NCBI GenBank assembly: GCA_020629285.1
Contig: JAHDDP010000030.1
Span: 1-39,873 of the forward strand
Direction: 5' to 3'
DNA length: 39,873 nucleotides
DNA from: Maribacter sp.
Lineage (GTDB): Bacteria > Bacteroidota > Bacteroidia > Flavobacteriales > Flavobacteriaceae
This document shows, one piece after another, positions 1 to 10,100 of this stretch (position 1 is its first letter; the number at the start of each line of letters is the position of its first letter). Position numbers and translations under genes: made by a program. The notes beneath the pieces were generated by a model that made no database searches, had not been told where the DNA came from, and was given only the letters and a program-made list of their open reading frames with translations.

Positions 1-2
1 CT

Positions 3-128
3 AGAGCATTATTAATGTATGCCTTTGCAAATAACGTATTGTCTTCTGTTCGTATTCCAGAACTAAAGACTAGAATTAATAAATTGATTGCTAAGAAGCT
101 AGGGGTGAACCTCGGGTTTGATTTGTAA
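3..128 (+). CDS. sufD: SufD, C-terminal fragment (Fe-S cluster scaffold component)
   Basis: An open frame enters from the left edge and stops at TAA 126-128, giving about 41 residues that begin RALLMYAFANNVLSS and end KLGVNLGFDL. SufD proteins end in a helix of this kind (AxLxYAFxxxV followed by basic residues and a short hydrophobic tail). SufD forms the SufBCD scaffold complex with SufB and SufC in the cytoplasm. The identification rests on this short tail and on context, since sufS, sufE and a SufT-like gene follow in the same direction further right. A hairpin terminator comes directly after it, so sufD is now transcriptionally separated from sufS. SufB would be the main alternative. The start lies outside the window. 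Confidence 0.7.
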   Translation, partial: RALLMYAFANNVLSSVRIPELKTRINKLIAKKLGVNLGFDL

Positions 129-149
129 GCTATATTAATTAAGAAATTT

Positions 150-187
150 AAAAAGGGTAGTTATTTAGTTAGCTATCCTTTTTTTTA
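150..187 (+). terminator. Intrinsic terminator after sufD
   Basis: An A-rich left arm ending in AAAAAGGGTAG pairs with CTATCCTTTTTTT, with one G-T pair, around a short AT-rich loop. It starts 22 bp after the sufD stop and ends in a T-run. It separates sufD from the inserted uptake island. Confidence 0.7.
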
Positions 188-256
188 TGCTTTTCAATCG
201 TGTTTTAAGGTTAGTTACTTAAATTAATTACATAAGTTTGAATGTGATAGAAGGTG

Positions 257-820
257 TTAATAGAAGGTACCTAATATAGTCGCGATAATTGCATTTTTTC
301 TTAAAAAGTGTAGTGCTTTAGACATTTGGTTCTCTACCGTTTTAATAGAAATGTCCATGTCTTCTGCAATTTCCTTATATTTTCTTTTATGCAGTTTGTG
401 CTGTATAAATACTTGTCTGCATCTTAAGGGTAATTGATTGATTAAAGAATATAATTTTTCTTCTTTTTTTTCTTTAATGCTGTTGTCGACATTACTTTCA
501 TAAATAACATCCCATTTTACTTGATCTAACCTATCGAATTTTATCTTTTTACTTTTCAAATGTTTTAAAAATTGATTGTGACAACATTTAAATAAATAGC
601 TTTTTAGGGATGTGGTAATAATAATCGTTTTTCTTTTTTCCCAAAATTTAATGATGACTTCTTGAACAATATCTTCAGCCAAAGAACGATCATCGCATAG
701 CTGAAATACATAGTTACAGAGCCAATTATAGTACTCTGAGAATATTTGCTCATATGCTTTTGCAGAGCCTTTTTTAAGCTCAATTATAAGTTCATTTTCT
801 CTTTTTTTGGATAAAAGCAT
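257..820 (-). CDS. ECF-type RNA polymerase sigma factor
   Basis: This is a sigma-70 family ECF regulator of about 187 residues. Region 2 is seen as YEQIFSEYYNWLCNYVFQL, then AEDIVQEVIIKFWEKR and SLKSYLFKCCHNQFLKHLKSKK-like helices. Region 4 is seen as LPLRCRQVFIQHKL, then YKEIAEDMDISIKTVENQMSKAL (helix-turn-helix). In Bacteroidota such factors are held by FecR-type anti-sigma factors and activate SusC/SusD operons. I chose ATG 818-820 (MLLSKK), because the longer start at 850 adds an unusual MFFDFF stretch; either is possible. It is transcribed divergently from the anti-sigma gene 75 bp away, whereas the usual order is co-directional. Its target is inferred to be the adjacent susC operon. Confidence 0.9.
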   Translation of the reverse strand: MLLSKKRENELIIELKKGSAKAYEQIFSEYYNWLCNYVFQLCDDRSLAEDIVQEVIIKFWEKRKTIIITTSLKSYLFKCCHNQFLKHLKSKKIKFDRLDQVKWDVIYESNVDNSIKEKKEEKLYSLINQLPLRCRQVFIQHKLHKRKYKEIAEDMDISIKTVENQMSKALHFLRKNAIIATILGTFY

Positions 821-895
821 GGTGCAAAATAAAAAAAAATCAAAAAACATAGGGGTTTTTTATGAAAATTGCATCTTAAAGTTAAAAGATTGTTA

Positions 896-2068
896 ATGCA
901 GCACTATAAACATTTAATAGATAAATATTTATCGCAATCAATTTCTGAGGAGGAAAAAAGAATTTTGGGCTCTTGGGTTTTTGCCAATGAAGAGAACATG
1001 AATTTTTTTAAAAACCAAGTGCGCAATTTTAACAAACACACAGATCTAGATTTCGACGCGCTGTCATCTTATCAAGATTTTATACGAAAAACCGGTTTAA
1101 AAGATAAGAGAAGAAGTGTTTTTATGAAGCCGATGAAGTACGCTGCAATTTTTCTTTTGTTATTAGGTACTGGGCTATTCTTAAAAAAGGAATTTTTAGT
1201 TGAACCTCAGAAAGAGGTTCAAGTGAGTACAACCGTAGAAAAAGAGCTAAACTATGATGAAGATTCAATTGTTCTAAAATTGTCTGACGGTACTTCTAAA
1301 GTTCTTTCTGCAGATGGTGGTGAAGTTGTCTTAGATAAAAATGGTAATGTTATTGCTAGTAAAGCCGATAATTCCATGTCTTTTGATAATGAAGTTGACG
1401 GAAACGAAGCATTGGTTTTTAATGAAATATATATCCCTTACGGTGAAACGTTCAAGCTAACCTTGTCAGACGGTACTCAGGTATGGCTAAATTCTGGTTC
1501 TAGATTAAAATTCCCGCAGAAATTTGTTGGTACTCATACAAATAGAACGGTGTATTTAGAAGGTGAAGCTTTTTTTGATGTGACTACCAATAAGGAAAAT
1601 CCATTTATTGTAAACACTAACGGTGTAGACGTAAAGGTCTATGGAACGATGTTCAATGTTTCATCTTACAACGAAGATGAAACTGTAGCGGCAACATTGG
1701 TCGAAGGTTCTATAAGCTTATATGAAACCAATGCTCCAGAAAAAGAGGTGAAAATAACACCAAGTCATCAAGCCACTTTTAATAAAAACAGTAGTCGTAT
1801 TGAGAATAATAAGGTCGATACTGATCTGTACACGGATTGGATGCGAGATAAGCTTGTCATCAATGATTTAAAGTTTTCTGAAATACTTGCCAAGCTAGAG
1901 CGCAGAAACAATGTAAAGATCATAAACACTGTCAATGAACTAAATAATGAAACTTTTAGGGGAGAATTCGATGATGAAGAAATCGAGTTGATACTTAAGA
2001 CCATATCTATGAGTACTCCTTTTAAATATGAAATAGAACAAAATATAATTACGATTTCAAAAAAATAG
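896..2068 (+). CDS. FecR-family anti-sigma factor
   Basis: This is an inner-membrane anti-sigma protein of 390 residues. The N-terminal cytoplasmic part (LIDKYLSQSISEEEKRILGSW) should bind the ECF factor. One membrane segment follows at about residues 82-97 (AAIFLLLLGTGLF). The periplasmic FecR domain covers about 180-275 (IPYGETFKLTLSDGTQVWLN, LEGEAFFDV, VYGTMFNVSSY). A DUF4974-like C-terminal domain follows at about 320-388 (LKFSEILAKLERRNNVKI). A longer frame opens at TTG 869, but ATG 896 matches the family's usual N-terminus. In the known Fec/Sus scheme, the periplasmic part reads a signal from the STN domain of the transporter encoded next door. A terminator hairpin overlaps its stop codon. 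Confidence 0.92.
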   Translation: MQHYKHLIDKYLSQSISEEEKRILGSWVFANEENMNFFKNQVRNFNKHTDLDFDALSSYQDFIRKTGLKDKRRSVFMKPMKYAAIFLLLLGTGLFLKKEFLVEPQKEVQVSTTVEKELNYDEDSIVLKLSDGTSKVLSADGGEVVLDKNGNVIASKADNSMSFDNEVDGNEALVFNEIYIPYGETFKLTLSDGTQVWLNSGSRLKFPQKFVGTHTNRTVYLEGEAFFDVTTNKENPFIVNTNGVDVKVYGTMFNVSSYNEDETVAATLVEGSISLYETNAPEKEVKITPSHQATFNKNSSRIENNKVDTDLYTDWMRDKLVINDLKFSEILAKLERRNNVKIINTVNELNNETFRGEFDDEEIELILKTISMSTPFKYEIEQNIITISKK

Positions 2069-2102
2069 AGAAAGAGGTATTAGGGCACCTCTCTCTCTTT
2101 TA
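2067..2102 (+). terminator. Intrinsic terminator after the anti-sigma gene
   Basis: Arms AGAGAAAGAGGT (2067-2078) and ACCTCTCTCTCT (2087-2098) pair at 11 of 12 positions around ATTAGGGC, followed by TTTT. The stem begins inside the stop codon. It separates the regulator transcript from susC. Confidence 0.75.
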
Positions 2103-2173
2103 TACATATCAATAATAAATCAATTAACTACTAACTACTGAACATTAACTAATTATTAAAGACATTCAAAATT

Positions 2174-5100
2174 ATGAAAAAATGTATTAACCAGCGGGTT
2201 CTTGAAAGAGAGCGTGGTGCATCATTACGATTGAAAATGAAATTATGCTTCTTTTTTGCTTCAATAATGCTATTTCAGTTATCTGCAAATACCGTTATGT
2301 CTCAAAAGAAAATTAACATCGAATACGAGAATACTCCGCTCAGAAAGGTGTTAAAGGATATTAAATCTCAAACAGGCTATAATTTTTTCTACAATGTAAA
2401 GGAGATTAATGATAGACAAAGAATTTCAATTTACATAAGTGGAGAAACCATATTTCCGGTACTTGAAGTGATTTCAGAAAGTGCAAGCTTAAATTTTAAA
2501 ATAAACCTGAACCAGATTGTTTTAACTAAACGTATTATTCCCCAAGTGGATAATGCCGTTCAAGAAAATGAGGTATCAGGTACGGTGACAGATCTAGACG
2601 GTCTGCCATTAGCTGGTGCTAATGTTGTTGTAGACGGTAGTACGACAGGTACCCAAACAGATTTTGACGGTAACTATACCATAAGTGTATCAGAGGGAGA
2701 TGTGCTTGTGTTCAGTTACATAGGTTTCATGGCAAAATCGGTAACCGTTGCAAGTAGCAACACTATTAATGTTCAACTTAAGGAAGATTTACAAGAGCTT
2801 GATCAGGTAGTGGTAATAGGTTACGGCGCCCAGAAAAAAAGCCTACTTACCGGTGCCATTTCCAGTGTAGATGAAAAAGCCCTAAGCAATAACTCGTTTA
2901 CAAGAGCAGAGCAAGCTTTGCAAGGTAGAACCCCTGGGGTTTATATAGTACCCAATTCAGGTGCGCCAGGTGCATCGCCGGCAGTACGTATTAGAGGTGT
3001 CTCTTCTAACGGAAATGCTGACCCACTATATATTGTAGATGGTTTAAGAACTAGGGACATTAGTAGTATTGACCCTAACGACATCGAAAACATGGAAGTT
3101 CTTAAAGATGCTGCATCATCTGCCATCTATGGAGCCGAAGGTGGTAACGGTGTTGTGATCATTACTACTAAATCTGGTAAATTGGGAAGAAGTGAGTTTG
3201 CCATAAACACCCAATATATCGTCAATTCTATACTTAATAACTCAGAGTATATGAACGCAAGTCAATATAAAGAATATTATGACTTGACCGATAATTCTCA
3301 GTTCGACACCAATTGGTTAGATGAGGTTTTTGAGACGGGGTATGCTAATAGACATAATATATCGTATAGCTCTGGAAGTGAGAAATCTAAAACTTTGGTA
3401 TCAGCTTCTGTTCTTGATCAAGATGGAGTTATCGTTACCGATAAAGATAGTTTTAAAAGGTATTCGTTAAGAATAAATGGTGAGCACAAGGTCAACGATT
3501 GGTTGACAATAGGTAACAATATATCTTATATTCATTCTGAACGGTCTGCTATAAGAGAGAACGATCAAACTAACGGGGTACTTTCCTCTGCGTTAAGAAT
3601 GGATCCTTTAACGCCTGCGGTTTACCCAAATGTTGCAAGCATATCAGATGCAAGTTTAGGTTTGATAAGTGATAGGTTCGATATTGTATTACGTAACAGA
3701 GATGGTAATATATTTGGTATTAGCCCAGTAGTTACGAGTATGAACCCATTGGCCCGTATTGCTTCTACGGAAGGTGAAACAAAAACAAATAGAATTTTAG
3801 GAAGTATCTTTGGCGACATTAAATTTTCAGGAGCTTTAAAATTTACTTCTAGATTAGGGTTTAACTCCAATACTTCTAACTTTCATAGATTTACAAGACA
3901 ATTTCAATACAGCCCTAACCATAGAGGTGATCAATCTGAAGTGTATGAAGAGAATAGGTTTTCATTCTTTTGGCAGTGGGAGAATTTTGTAACTTATTCT
4001 AAAGATTTTGGCGATCATAATGTAAATGTTGTTGCAGGTGTATCTGCACAAGAAAATACTTTTAGGTCTACAGATCTATCGGCAGGGCCAACTACGGTAA
4101 ATGATATTAGGTATGGTGAGTTCGATTTTATAGCTAACCAGAACGGATCTAAAGTTTTTGGTACAGAAGGTAAATCTAGTCAAGGCTCTTACTTTGGTAG
4201 GGTACAGTATAATTATAAAGAAAGATATCTTTTACAAGGAACCTTAAGAAGAGATGCTGCTAGTAATTTTTTCTTGCCATCAGAAAATCGTTGGGGTACT
4301 TTTCCATCTTTTTCTGCAGGTTGGGTAGTTTCTAATGAAGATTTCTTTCCGCAAGATTCCAATGTTATCAACTTTTTAAAGTTTAGAGGTAGTTGGGGTG
4401 AAAACGGTAGTTTATCCAATCTAGGTAATTTTGATTATTTAGGATTTTTATCTAGTAAAGATTTAAATTATACAGATGGTGAAGGTAATCTTATAACCGT
4501 TATTGAACCTAGACAACTAACGAACTTAGATTTAACTTGGGAAACAAGTGAGCAACTAGATTTAGGAATTGAAGCTAAATTTTTCAACAGTAAGCTGTCT
4601 ATTGTAATGGATTATTACAAAAAAACGACAAGGGATCTTTTAACAGTGAACACTCCTCCTTTAGAGGCAGGTAATAAAGCCTCGTTTATAAATGCAGGTG
4701 ATGTTGAGAATAAAGGTTTTGAATTTTCTTTAGGATATAACGATACGGTTGGTGAAGACTTTAGATATGGTCTTAATTTTAACTTTAGTACCCTAAAGAA
4801 CGAAGTAGTTGGCTTAAATTCATCTGTAGATAGATTGGCAGGTACGGTTTCTAATAATAACTGGACATCGACATGGCTAGAAGAAGGTTTTCCAATATGG
4901 TATTTTAGAGGTTACAAGACAGATGGAATAGATGCTACTACAGGCGAACCAATATTTGTAGATACCGACGGTGAAGAGGGCATTACAGCTGGTGACGAAA
5001 CGTATATTGGTGATCCTCACCCGGATCTTATTTACGGAGCAAATATTAACCTTGGTTACAAAGACTTTGATCTAAACGTATTTTTACAAGGTGTATCTGG

Positions 5101-5500
5101 TAATGAAATCCTAAACGGTATTATAAGAACCGATAACGGTAACATCAATTTACCTATAAATTATTATAATGGTCGATGGACACCTGGTAGAACCGATGCT
5201 ACTTGGCCAACAGTAGCACATACCGGCAATGCATATAGAAGTGATTTATTGGTCGAAGATGGTTCTTATACTAAAATAAAGCAAATACAATTAGGATATA
5301 CTTTACCAGAGTCTATTACAGATAAACTTCCTATTTCAAAATTTAGAACCTATATATCGCTTGAAAACTATTTTACATTTACTAATTACTCTGGTTTAGA
5401 TCCGGAAATTGGAGCTTCTGCCAATAATAGTATTGGTGTGGACAAAGGTTTTTACCCAACACCAAGAAGTTTCATTTTTGGTATGTCATTATCATTTTAA
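2174..5500 (+). CDS. SusC/RagA TonB-linked outer-membrane transporter with STN transducer domain
   Basis: This 1108-residue protein imports a nutrient across the outer membrane using TonB energy. In order it has: a signal peptide (about 20-44, KLCFFFASIMLFQLSAN); an STN domain (about 46-118, INIEYENTPLRKVLKDI), which in this class contacts a FecR anti-sigma factor; a carboxypeptidase-regulatory-like domain (about 132-208, VSGTVTDLDGLPLAGANV); the SusC plug (about 212-335, with DPLYIVDGLR and NGVVIITTKSG); and a 22-strand-type barrel ending FIFGMSLSF. The length is normal for SusC. It is followed 19 bp later by susD. The STN domain plus the upstream sigma/anti-sigma pair indicates substrate-induced self-regulation. 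The substrate cannot be read from the sequence; no glycosidase or sulfatase is adjacent. Confidence 0.96.
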   Translation: MKKCINQRVLERERGASLRLKMKLCFFFASIMLFQLSANTVMSQKKINIEYENTPLRKVLKDIKSQTGYNFFYNVKEINDRQRISIYISGETIFPVLEVISESASLNFKINLNQIVLTKRIIPQVDNAVQENEVSGTVTDLDGLPLAGANVVVDGSTTGTQTDFDGNYTISVSEGDVLVFSYIGFMAKSVTVASSNTINVQLKEDLQELDQVVVIGYGAQKKSLLTGAISSVDEKALSNNSFTRAEQALQGRTPGVYIVPNSGAPGASPAVRIRGVSSNGNADPLYIVDGLRTRDISSIDPNDIENMEVLKDAASSAIYGAEGGNGVVIITTKSGKLGRSEFAINTQYIVNSILNNSEYMNASQYKEYYDLTDNSQFDTNWLDEVFETGYANRHNISYSSGSEKSKTLVSASVLDQDGVIVTDKDSFKRYSLRINGEHKVNDWLTIGNNISYIHSERSAIRENDQTNGVLSSALRMDPLTPAVYPNVASISDASLGLISDRFDIVLRNRDGNIFGISPVVTSMNPLARIASTEGETKTNRILGSIFGDIKFSGALKFTSRLGFNSNTSNFHRFTRQFQYSPNHRGDQSEVYEENRFSFFWQWENFVTYSKDFGDHNVNVVAGVSAQENTFRSTDLSAGPTTVNDIRYGEFDFIANQNGSKVFGTEGKSSQGSYFGRVQYNYKERYLLQGTLRRDAASNFFLPSENRWGTFPSFSAGWVVSNEDFFPQDSNVINFLKFRGSWGENGSLSNLGNFDYLGFLSSKDLNYTDGEGNLITVIEPRQLTNLDLTWETSEQLDLGIEAKFFNSKLSIVMDYYKKTTRDLLTVNTPPLEAGNKASFINAGDVENKGFEFSLGYNDTVGEDFRYGLNFNFSTLKNEVVGLNSSVDRLAGTVSNNNWTSTWLEEGFPIWYFRGYKTDGIDATTGEPIFVDTDGEEGITAGDETYIGDPHPDLIYGANINLGYKDFDLNVFLQGVSGNEILNGIIRTDNGNINLPINYYNGRWTPGRTDATWPTVAHTGNAYRSDLLVEDGSYTKIKQIQLGYTLPESITDKLPISKFRTYISLENYFTFTNYSGLDPEIGASANNSIGVDKGFYPTPRSFIFGMSLSF

Positions 5501-5519
5501 CAAATAAAAATTTAGAACT

Positions 5520-7103
5520 ATGAAAAATTCAAATTATATAAAATATGCATTTGGCCTTTTATTAGCTGTAAGTGTAGTAATATCTTGTTCAGATGATTTT
5601 TACACTAATGAGCTTAAAGGAGGTGAATCACCAGACACATTTTTTCAAACGGATCAAGGTGCTCTGCAAGGGGTACTGGCCGGTTATATGACCTTAGGCG
5701 TTACTTATTCTAATTTATGGGAAACACCTTGGACTTACAGGTTGATGATGGGTGATGAAGTTACCGCAGGTGGTATCAGAAGAGCAGACAAGCTAAGTTA
5801 TGAAAGGTTGACAGAATATGATTTCGATGCCAATAATGCACACTCGAGTAAAATGTTCAATAATTTATTTCAAGGTATTGGTCGTGTAAACGTGTTATTG
5901 GATAATATGCCTACCGACAGTCCTGAGCGCGAAAAAATAGCCGGTGAGGCAAAATTTTTAAGGGCATATAATTATTTTGACCTTGTAACATTGTTCGGCG
6001 AGAATATTCCGTTGGTGACCTCTGAATTAAACCCTGATGAGTATCAACAGTTACCTGCAGAGCAAGGTGCTATTTGGGCACAAATTGAGCAAGATCTTAT
6101 AGACGCTATCAGTGTACTTCCTTTAAAAAGTGAATACAGTCAAGCAAATAAGTATAGAGCAAATAGAGGTGCGGCACAAGCCCTTTTAGGTAAGGCTTAT
6201 CTATACCAACAAAAATATGCTTTGGCGGCAGAACAATTAGACCTTGCAATTATTTCTGGTGAATTTGACCTTGCTCCCGAGTATGATAGAATTTGGAGAA
6301 AAGACCAAGAATTCGGTATTGAATCGTTATTTGAACTATCATATACAGAAGATAAAGCGATTACTTTAGGTGGTTATAATTGGGGAGAGGCTAAATTTAA
6401 TTCTGATAATGTATTAATGTTGCAATTTGCCCCTAGAATTGAAAGTTTCGATACTATGGCAGGTATTAACCAAGAACCAGGTTTTGGTTGTGGTTATCCT
6501 TTGCCAGGTTTATATGATGCCTATCTTGCGGAAGGAGATGATGTAAGAAGACAAGGTACTATGATTACCGAAGAAGAATTTTTGGCAGGTGGCGTTACTT
6601 TCAAAGTACCCTCTAACGAAATTTATGGTTACCATGGTTTGATCAGATCAAAATTGGCGCAGTATTTAGATGAGGCAAAAGGTCCTGTAATTACACTGAA
6701 CAATGGTACAAACTGGCGTTTATTGAGATTTGGGGATGTATTGCTAATGGCTGCTGAGGCACATGTTTTAGGTGGTGGCGATTTGGGCAAGGCAAGAACT
6801 TATATTAATAGAGTTCGAACTAGAGTAGAATTGGTTAATACCACTGCTGCAGATGGTGATTTAATGGATGCTATAATAAAAGAAAGAAGATTAGAACTTT
6901 CTTATGAAGGCTGTAGGTTTCCAGATTTAATTCGTTGGAACGATGCAGGAGTTATTTCTGATGCTGAATTGGCGTCAACACTAGCAGCGGTTACAAATGA
7001 AATACCATTAAGAAAACCTTTTGAGGAGAAGTTTAAATTAGCTCCTATTCCTCAAATAGAGATTAATACAAACCCTAATATCGAGCAGAACCCTGGGTAC
7101 TAA
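5520..7103 (+). CDS. SusD/RagB family surface lipoprotein
   Basis: This 527-residue lid and substrate-binding lipoprotein partners the SusC barrel. The lipobox is SVVISC near residue 23, and the following SDD is consistent with surface export. The N-terminal SusD-like part contains the TPR helices (AGEAKFLRAYNYFDLVTLFGE). The C-terminal RagB part contains LLMAAEAHVLGG, IKERRLELSYEGCRFPDLIRW and the typical ending LAPIPQIEINTNPNIEQNPGY. The susC-susD spacing of 19 bp indicates one transcript. A hairpin terminator follows before the next gene. The ligand is unknown. Confidence 0.95.
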   Translation: MKNSNYIKYAFGLLLAVSVVISCSDDFYTNELKGGESPDTFFQTDQGALQGVLAGYMTLGVTYSNLWETPWTYRLMMGDEVTAGGIRRADKLSYERLTEYDFDANNAHSSKMFNNLFQGIGRVNVLLDNMPTDSPEREKIAGEAKFLRAYNYFDLVTLFGENIPLVTSELNPDEYQQLPAEQGAIWAQIEQDLIDAISVLPLKSEYSQANKYRANRGAAQALLGKAYLYQQKYALAAEQLDLAIISGEFDLAPEYDRIWRKDQEFGIESLFELSYTEDKAITLGGYNWGEAKFNSDNVLMLQFAPRIESFDTMAGINQEPGFGCGYPLPGLYDAYLAEGDDVRRQGTMITEEEFLAGGVTFKVPSNEIYGYHGLIRSKLAQYLDEAKGPVITLNNGTNWRLLRFGDVLLMAAEAHVLGGGDLGKARTYINRVRTRVELVNTTAADGDLMDAIIKERRLELSYEGCRFPDLIRWNDAGVISDAELASTLAAVTNEIPLRKPFEEKFKLAPIPQIEINTNPNIEQNPGY

Positions 7104-7130
7104 GTTATTGAGTTGAGTTAGTTTTTTTAT

Positions 7131-7164
7131 AAGCTGTCAACAATAACGTTGGCAGCTTTTTTTT
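7131..7164 (+). terminator. Intrinsic terminator after susD
   Basis: Arms AAGCTGTCAAC and GTTGGCAGCTT pair, with one wobble, around AATAAC, followed by eight Ts. It may attenuate rather than block read-through into the lipoprotein gene at 7184. Confidence 0.8.
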
Positions 7165-7183
7165 ACCAAGTCATTAAATCTTT

Positions 7184-10100
7184 ATGTTGTTAAGTCAAAA
7201 AAGTAGTTTTAAATATTTCTTGTTCTATTTGTTGTGTTTTTGCAGCACAATTGCCTGTAAAAGAATATCATCTGACGAAAATGATTTAGGCGATTCTGCA
7301 CCATTGCTTTTTGAAACGATTTCACCAGATTCTTCAGGAATAGATTTTGTTAACCACTTAGAAGAAACTACAGACTCAAATTACTTCTCTTATATCTACC
7401 TTTACATGGGTGGTGGTGTGGCAGCTGGCGACATTAATAACGACGGACTGGTAGATTTATATTTTACTTCAAATCTTTCTCCAGACAAATTATATTTGAA
7501 CAAGGGCAACTTTACTTTTGTCGAGGTCAGCGAAGAAGTGGGTATTTTGCATAGACCAGGCTTTAATACCGGCGTAACGTTCGTAGATGTAAACAATGAC
7601 GGTTTTTTAGATATTTATATTTCTCGCGGAGGTTGGCAAGAAGAGGGTGGTAAATTTGAAAACTTGCTCTATATCAACAATGGTAATCTCACTTTTACAG
7701 AAAAAGGAAAAGAAATGGGTCTGGCAGATGCCAATAGAAGTATACAGACCACCTTCTTTGATTATGACAATGATAATGATCTAGATGCATACGTTTCTAA
7801 CGCACCAATGGGTGGATCTACAAGATCAAGCGTCTTAAGTTTAGATATGTTCTACAATAATCCATCTACATTAAAATTAAAGGGAAGTGATCGTTTTTAC
7901 GAAAATGACGGTAACGGTAAGTTCAAAGATGTTTCAGAAGAAGCTGGTTTGGTCTATGATTTGGGTTACGGTTTAAATCCGCAAGTAGCCGACCTAAATG
8001 GTGATAGGTTTTTAGATATTTATATCAGTAATGATTTTAATGGTCCGGATCTGGTTTATTTAAATAATGGCGATAAAACCTTTACAGAATCAGGTAAAAA
8101 TATGTTCAAGCATATGTCTTTCAATAGTATGGGAAGTGATGTCGCCGATATTAACAATGATGGCTTTTCAGATCTTATGACCTTGGATATGAATCCTGAA
8201 GATTACGTTCGTTCTAAAACGACCATGGCCATGACACCTTTGGCCAAGTTCGAGAATATGGTGAATAATGGCTACCATTATCAGTACATGCATAACATGT
8301 TGCAATTGAACAATGGCAACGGTACGTTCAGTGAAATAGCGAATTTAGCAGGTATAGCGAATACCGATTGGAGCTGGTCATTACTATTGGCAGACTTTGA
8401 TTTGGACGGATTTAATGATGCATATATAACCAACGGTGTATTTAGAGATGTAATTGATAGGGACAAAAGTGCCGAAATCAGTACTAAATTAATGCAAACC
8501 GCTGATGAGCCTACTAAAGAAGATAAGCTGAAATATTCTAAAATGTTACCGCAGCAAAAGTTGAATAATTATTTTTTTAAGAACAATGGCGATCTGACTT
8601 TTAAGAATACGACTGAAAAATGGTCTAATACCGAGGCCTCTTTTTCAAATGGATCTACCTATGCAGATTTAGATAATGATGGAGATTTGGACATTATTGT
8701 CAATAATATAAACGAACCAGCTACCATACTTAAGAACAATGCTATAGAGCAAAATAAAGGAAACTTCTTAAAGGTAAATTTTAAAGGACCAGAAACAAAT
8801 CCGTTTGGGGTAGGTGCAAAAGTAAAGTTGGTATTAAATGACGGTACTAGTTTAGTAAGGCAACTTATAAATGCCAGAGGGTACCTTTCGTCTGTAGCAA
8901 ATAATCTTCACTTTGGGTTTGATAAAAATTCAACAATAGATTATTTGGAAATTTTTTGGCCAGATGGTAAAATTCAGAAAATTGAAGATGTAACCTCTAA
9001 TAAATTGTTGACCATACATTTTAATGACGCAATTTTAGAGCATGAACCTGAAGATGAAAAGAAACCGTTGTTTGTAGAGGTAACTTCGTTGGCAAAGCAT
9101 GAAGATGCTTATTTTAATGACTTTGACCTGCAAGTTCTTTTGCCTAATAAACTATCGCAGACGGGACCATCGGTAACGAAAGCAGATGTAAATAAAGACG
9201 GACTAATCGATGTGTATATCGGTGGGGCAAAAAATCAAGCGGGGCAGCTTTATATAGCTGAGCCCACAGGTGGTTTTAAAGAAACAGGAATTAAAGATTT
9301 TAAGACCGATAAAAACTATGAAGATCAAGGTGCGCTTTTTATAGATATAGATCAAGATGGTGATCAAGATTTATATGTTGTTAGCGGTAGTTATGAAGCA
9401 TACAGCGATATTAATGATTTACAAGACCGGTTATATATAAACGACGGACAGGGAAATTTTAAAAGAGAGGTTCATAGACTGCCAAAAATAACATCTTCTG
9501 GTTCGGTGGTAATTTCAGGTGATTATGATAAAGATGGCGATTTGGACCTTTTTGTAGGCGGTAGGGTAGTACCCGGTAAATACCCAACAGCGCCAACAAG
9601 TTATATCTTAAAAAATGAAAACGGAATTTTAAAAAATGTAACGGCTAATGTTGCTCCGCAATTAGAAAAAATAGGTATGGTAACCGCAGCAACTTGGGCA
9701 GATATAAATAATGATGAAGTATTAGATTTAACCGTTACAGGCGAGTGGATGGGTGTTGAGGTCTTTGTAAATAATAGGGAACGATTAATACAAAAGGATA
9801 CCTACAAAGAATTGGCAAAGCATTCTGGTTGGTGGAGCGCTATCTTGGTTGAAGATGTAGATCAAGACGGAGATATGGATATTATAGCAGGTAACTTGGG
9901 TCTCAATTCTAAATTTCATGCCTCTAAAGAAGATCCTTTTAAAATTTACACTAAAGACTTTGATGGCAACGGTAGTGAAGATATTTTGTTGGCAAAAACA
10001 TATAAAGGCAAAGAAGTACCTATTAGGGGAAAGTCTTGTATGACAGAACAATTACCGTATTTGGAGAAACGTATTACTTCTTATCAAGATTTTGCCAGTC

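Noticed and set aside
869-895. TTG 869 as start of the anti-sigma gene
   Set aside because: ATG 896 gives the family's normal N-terminus; the extra nine residues have no support.
3622-3870. Antisense ORFs within susC
   Set aside because: They are shadow frames of a clear SusC coding region with no independent start signals.
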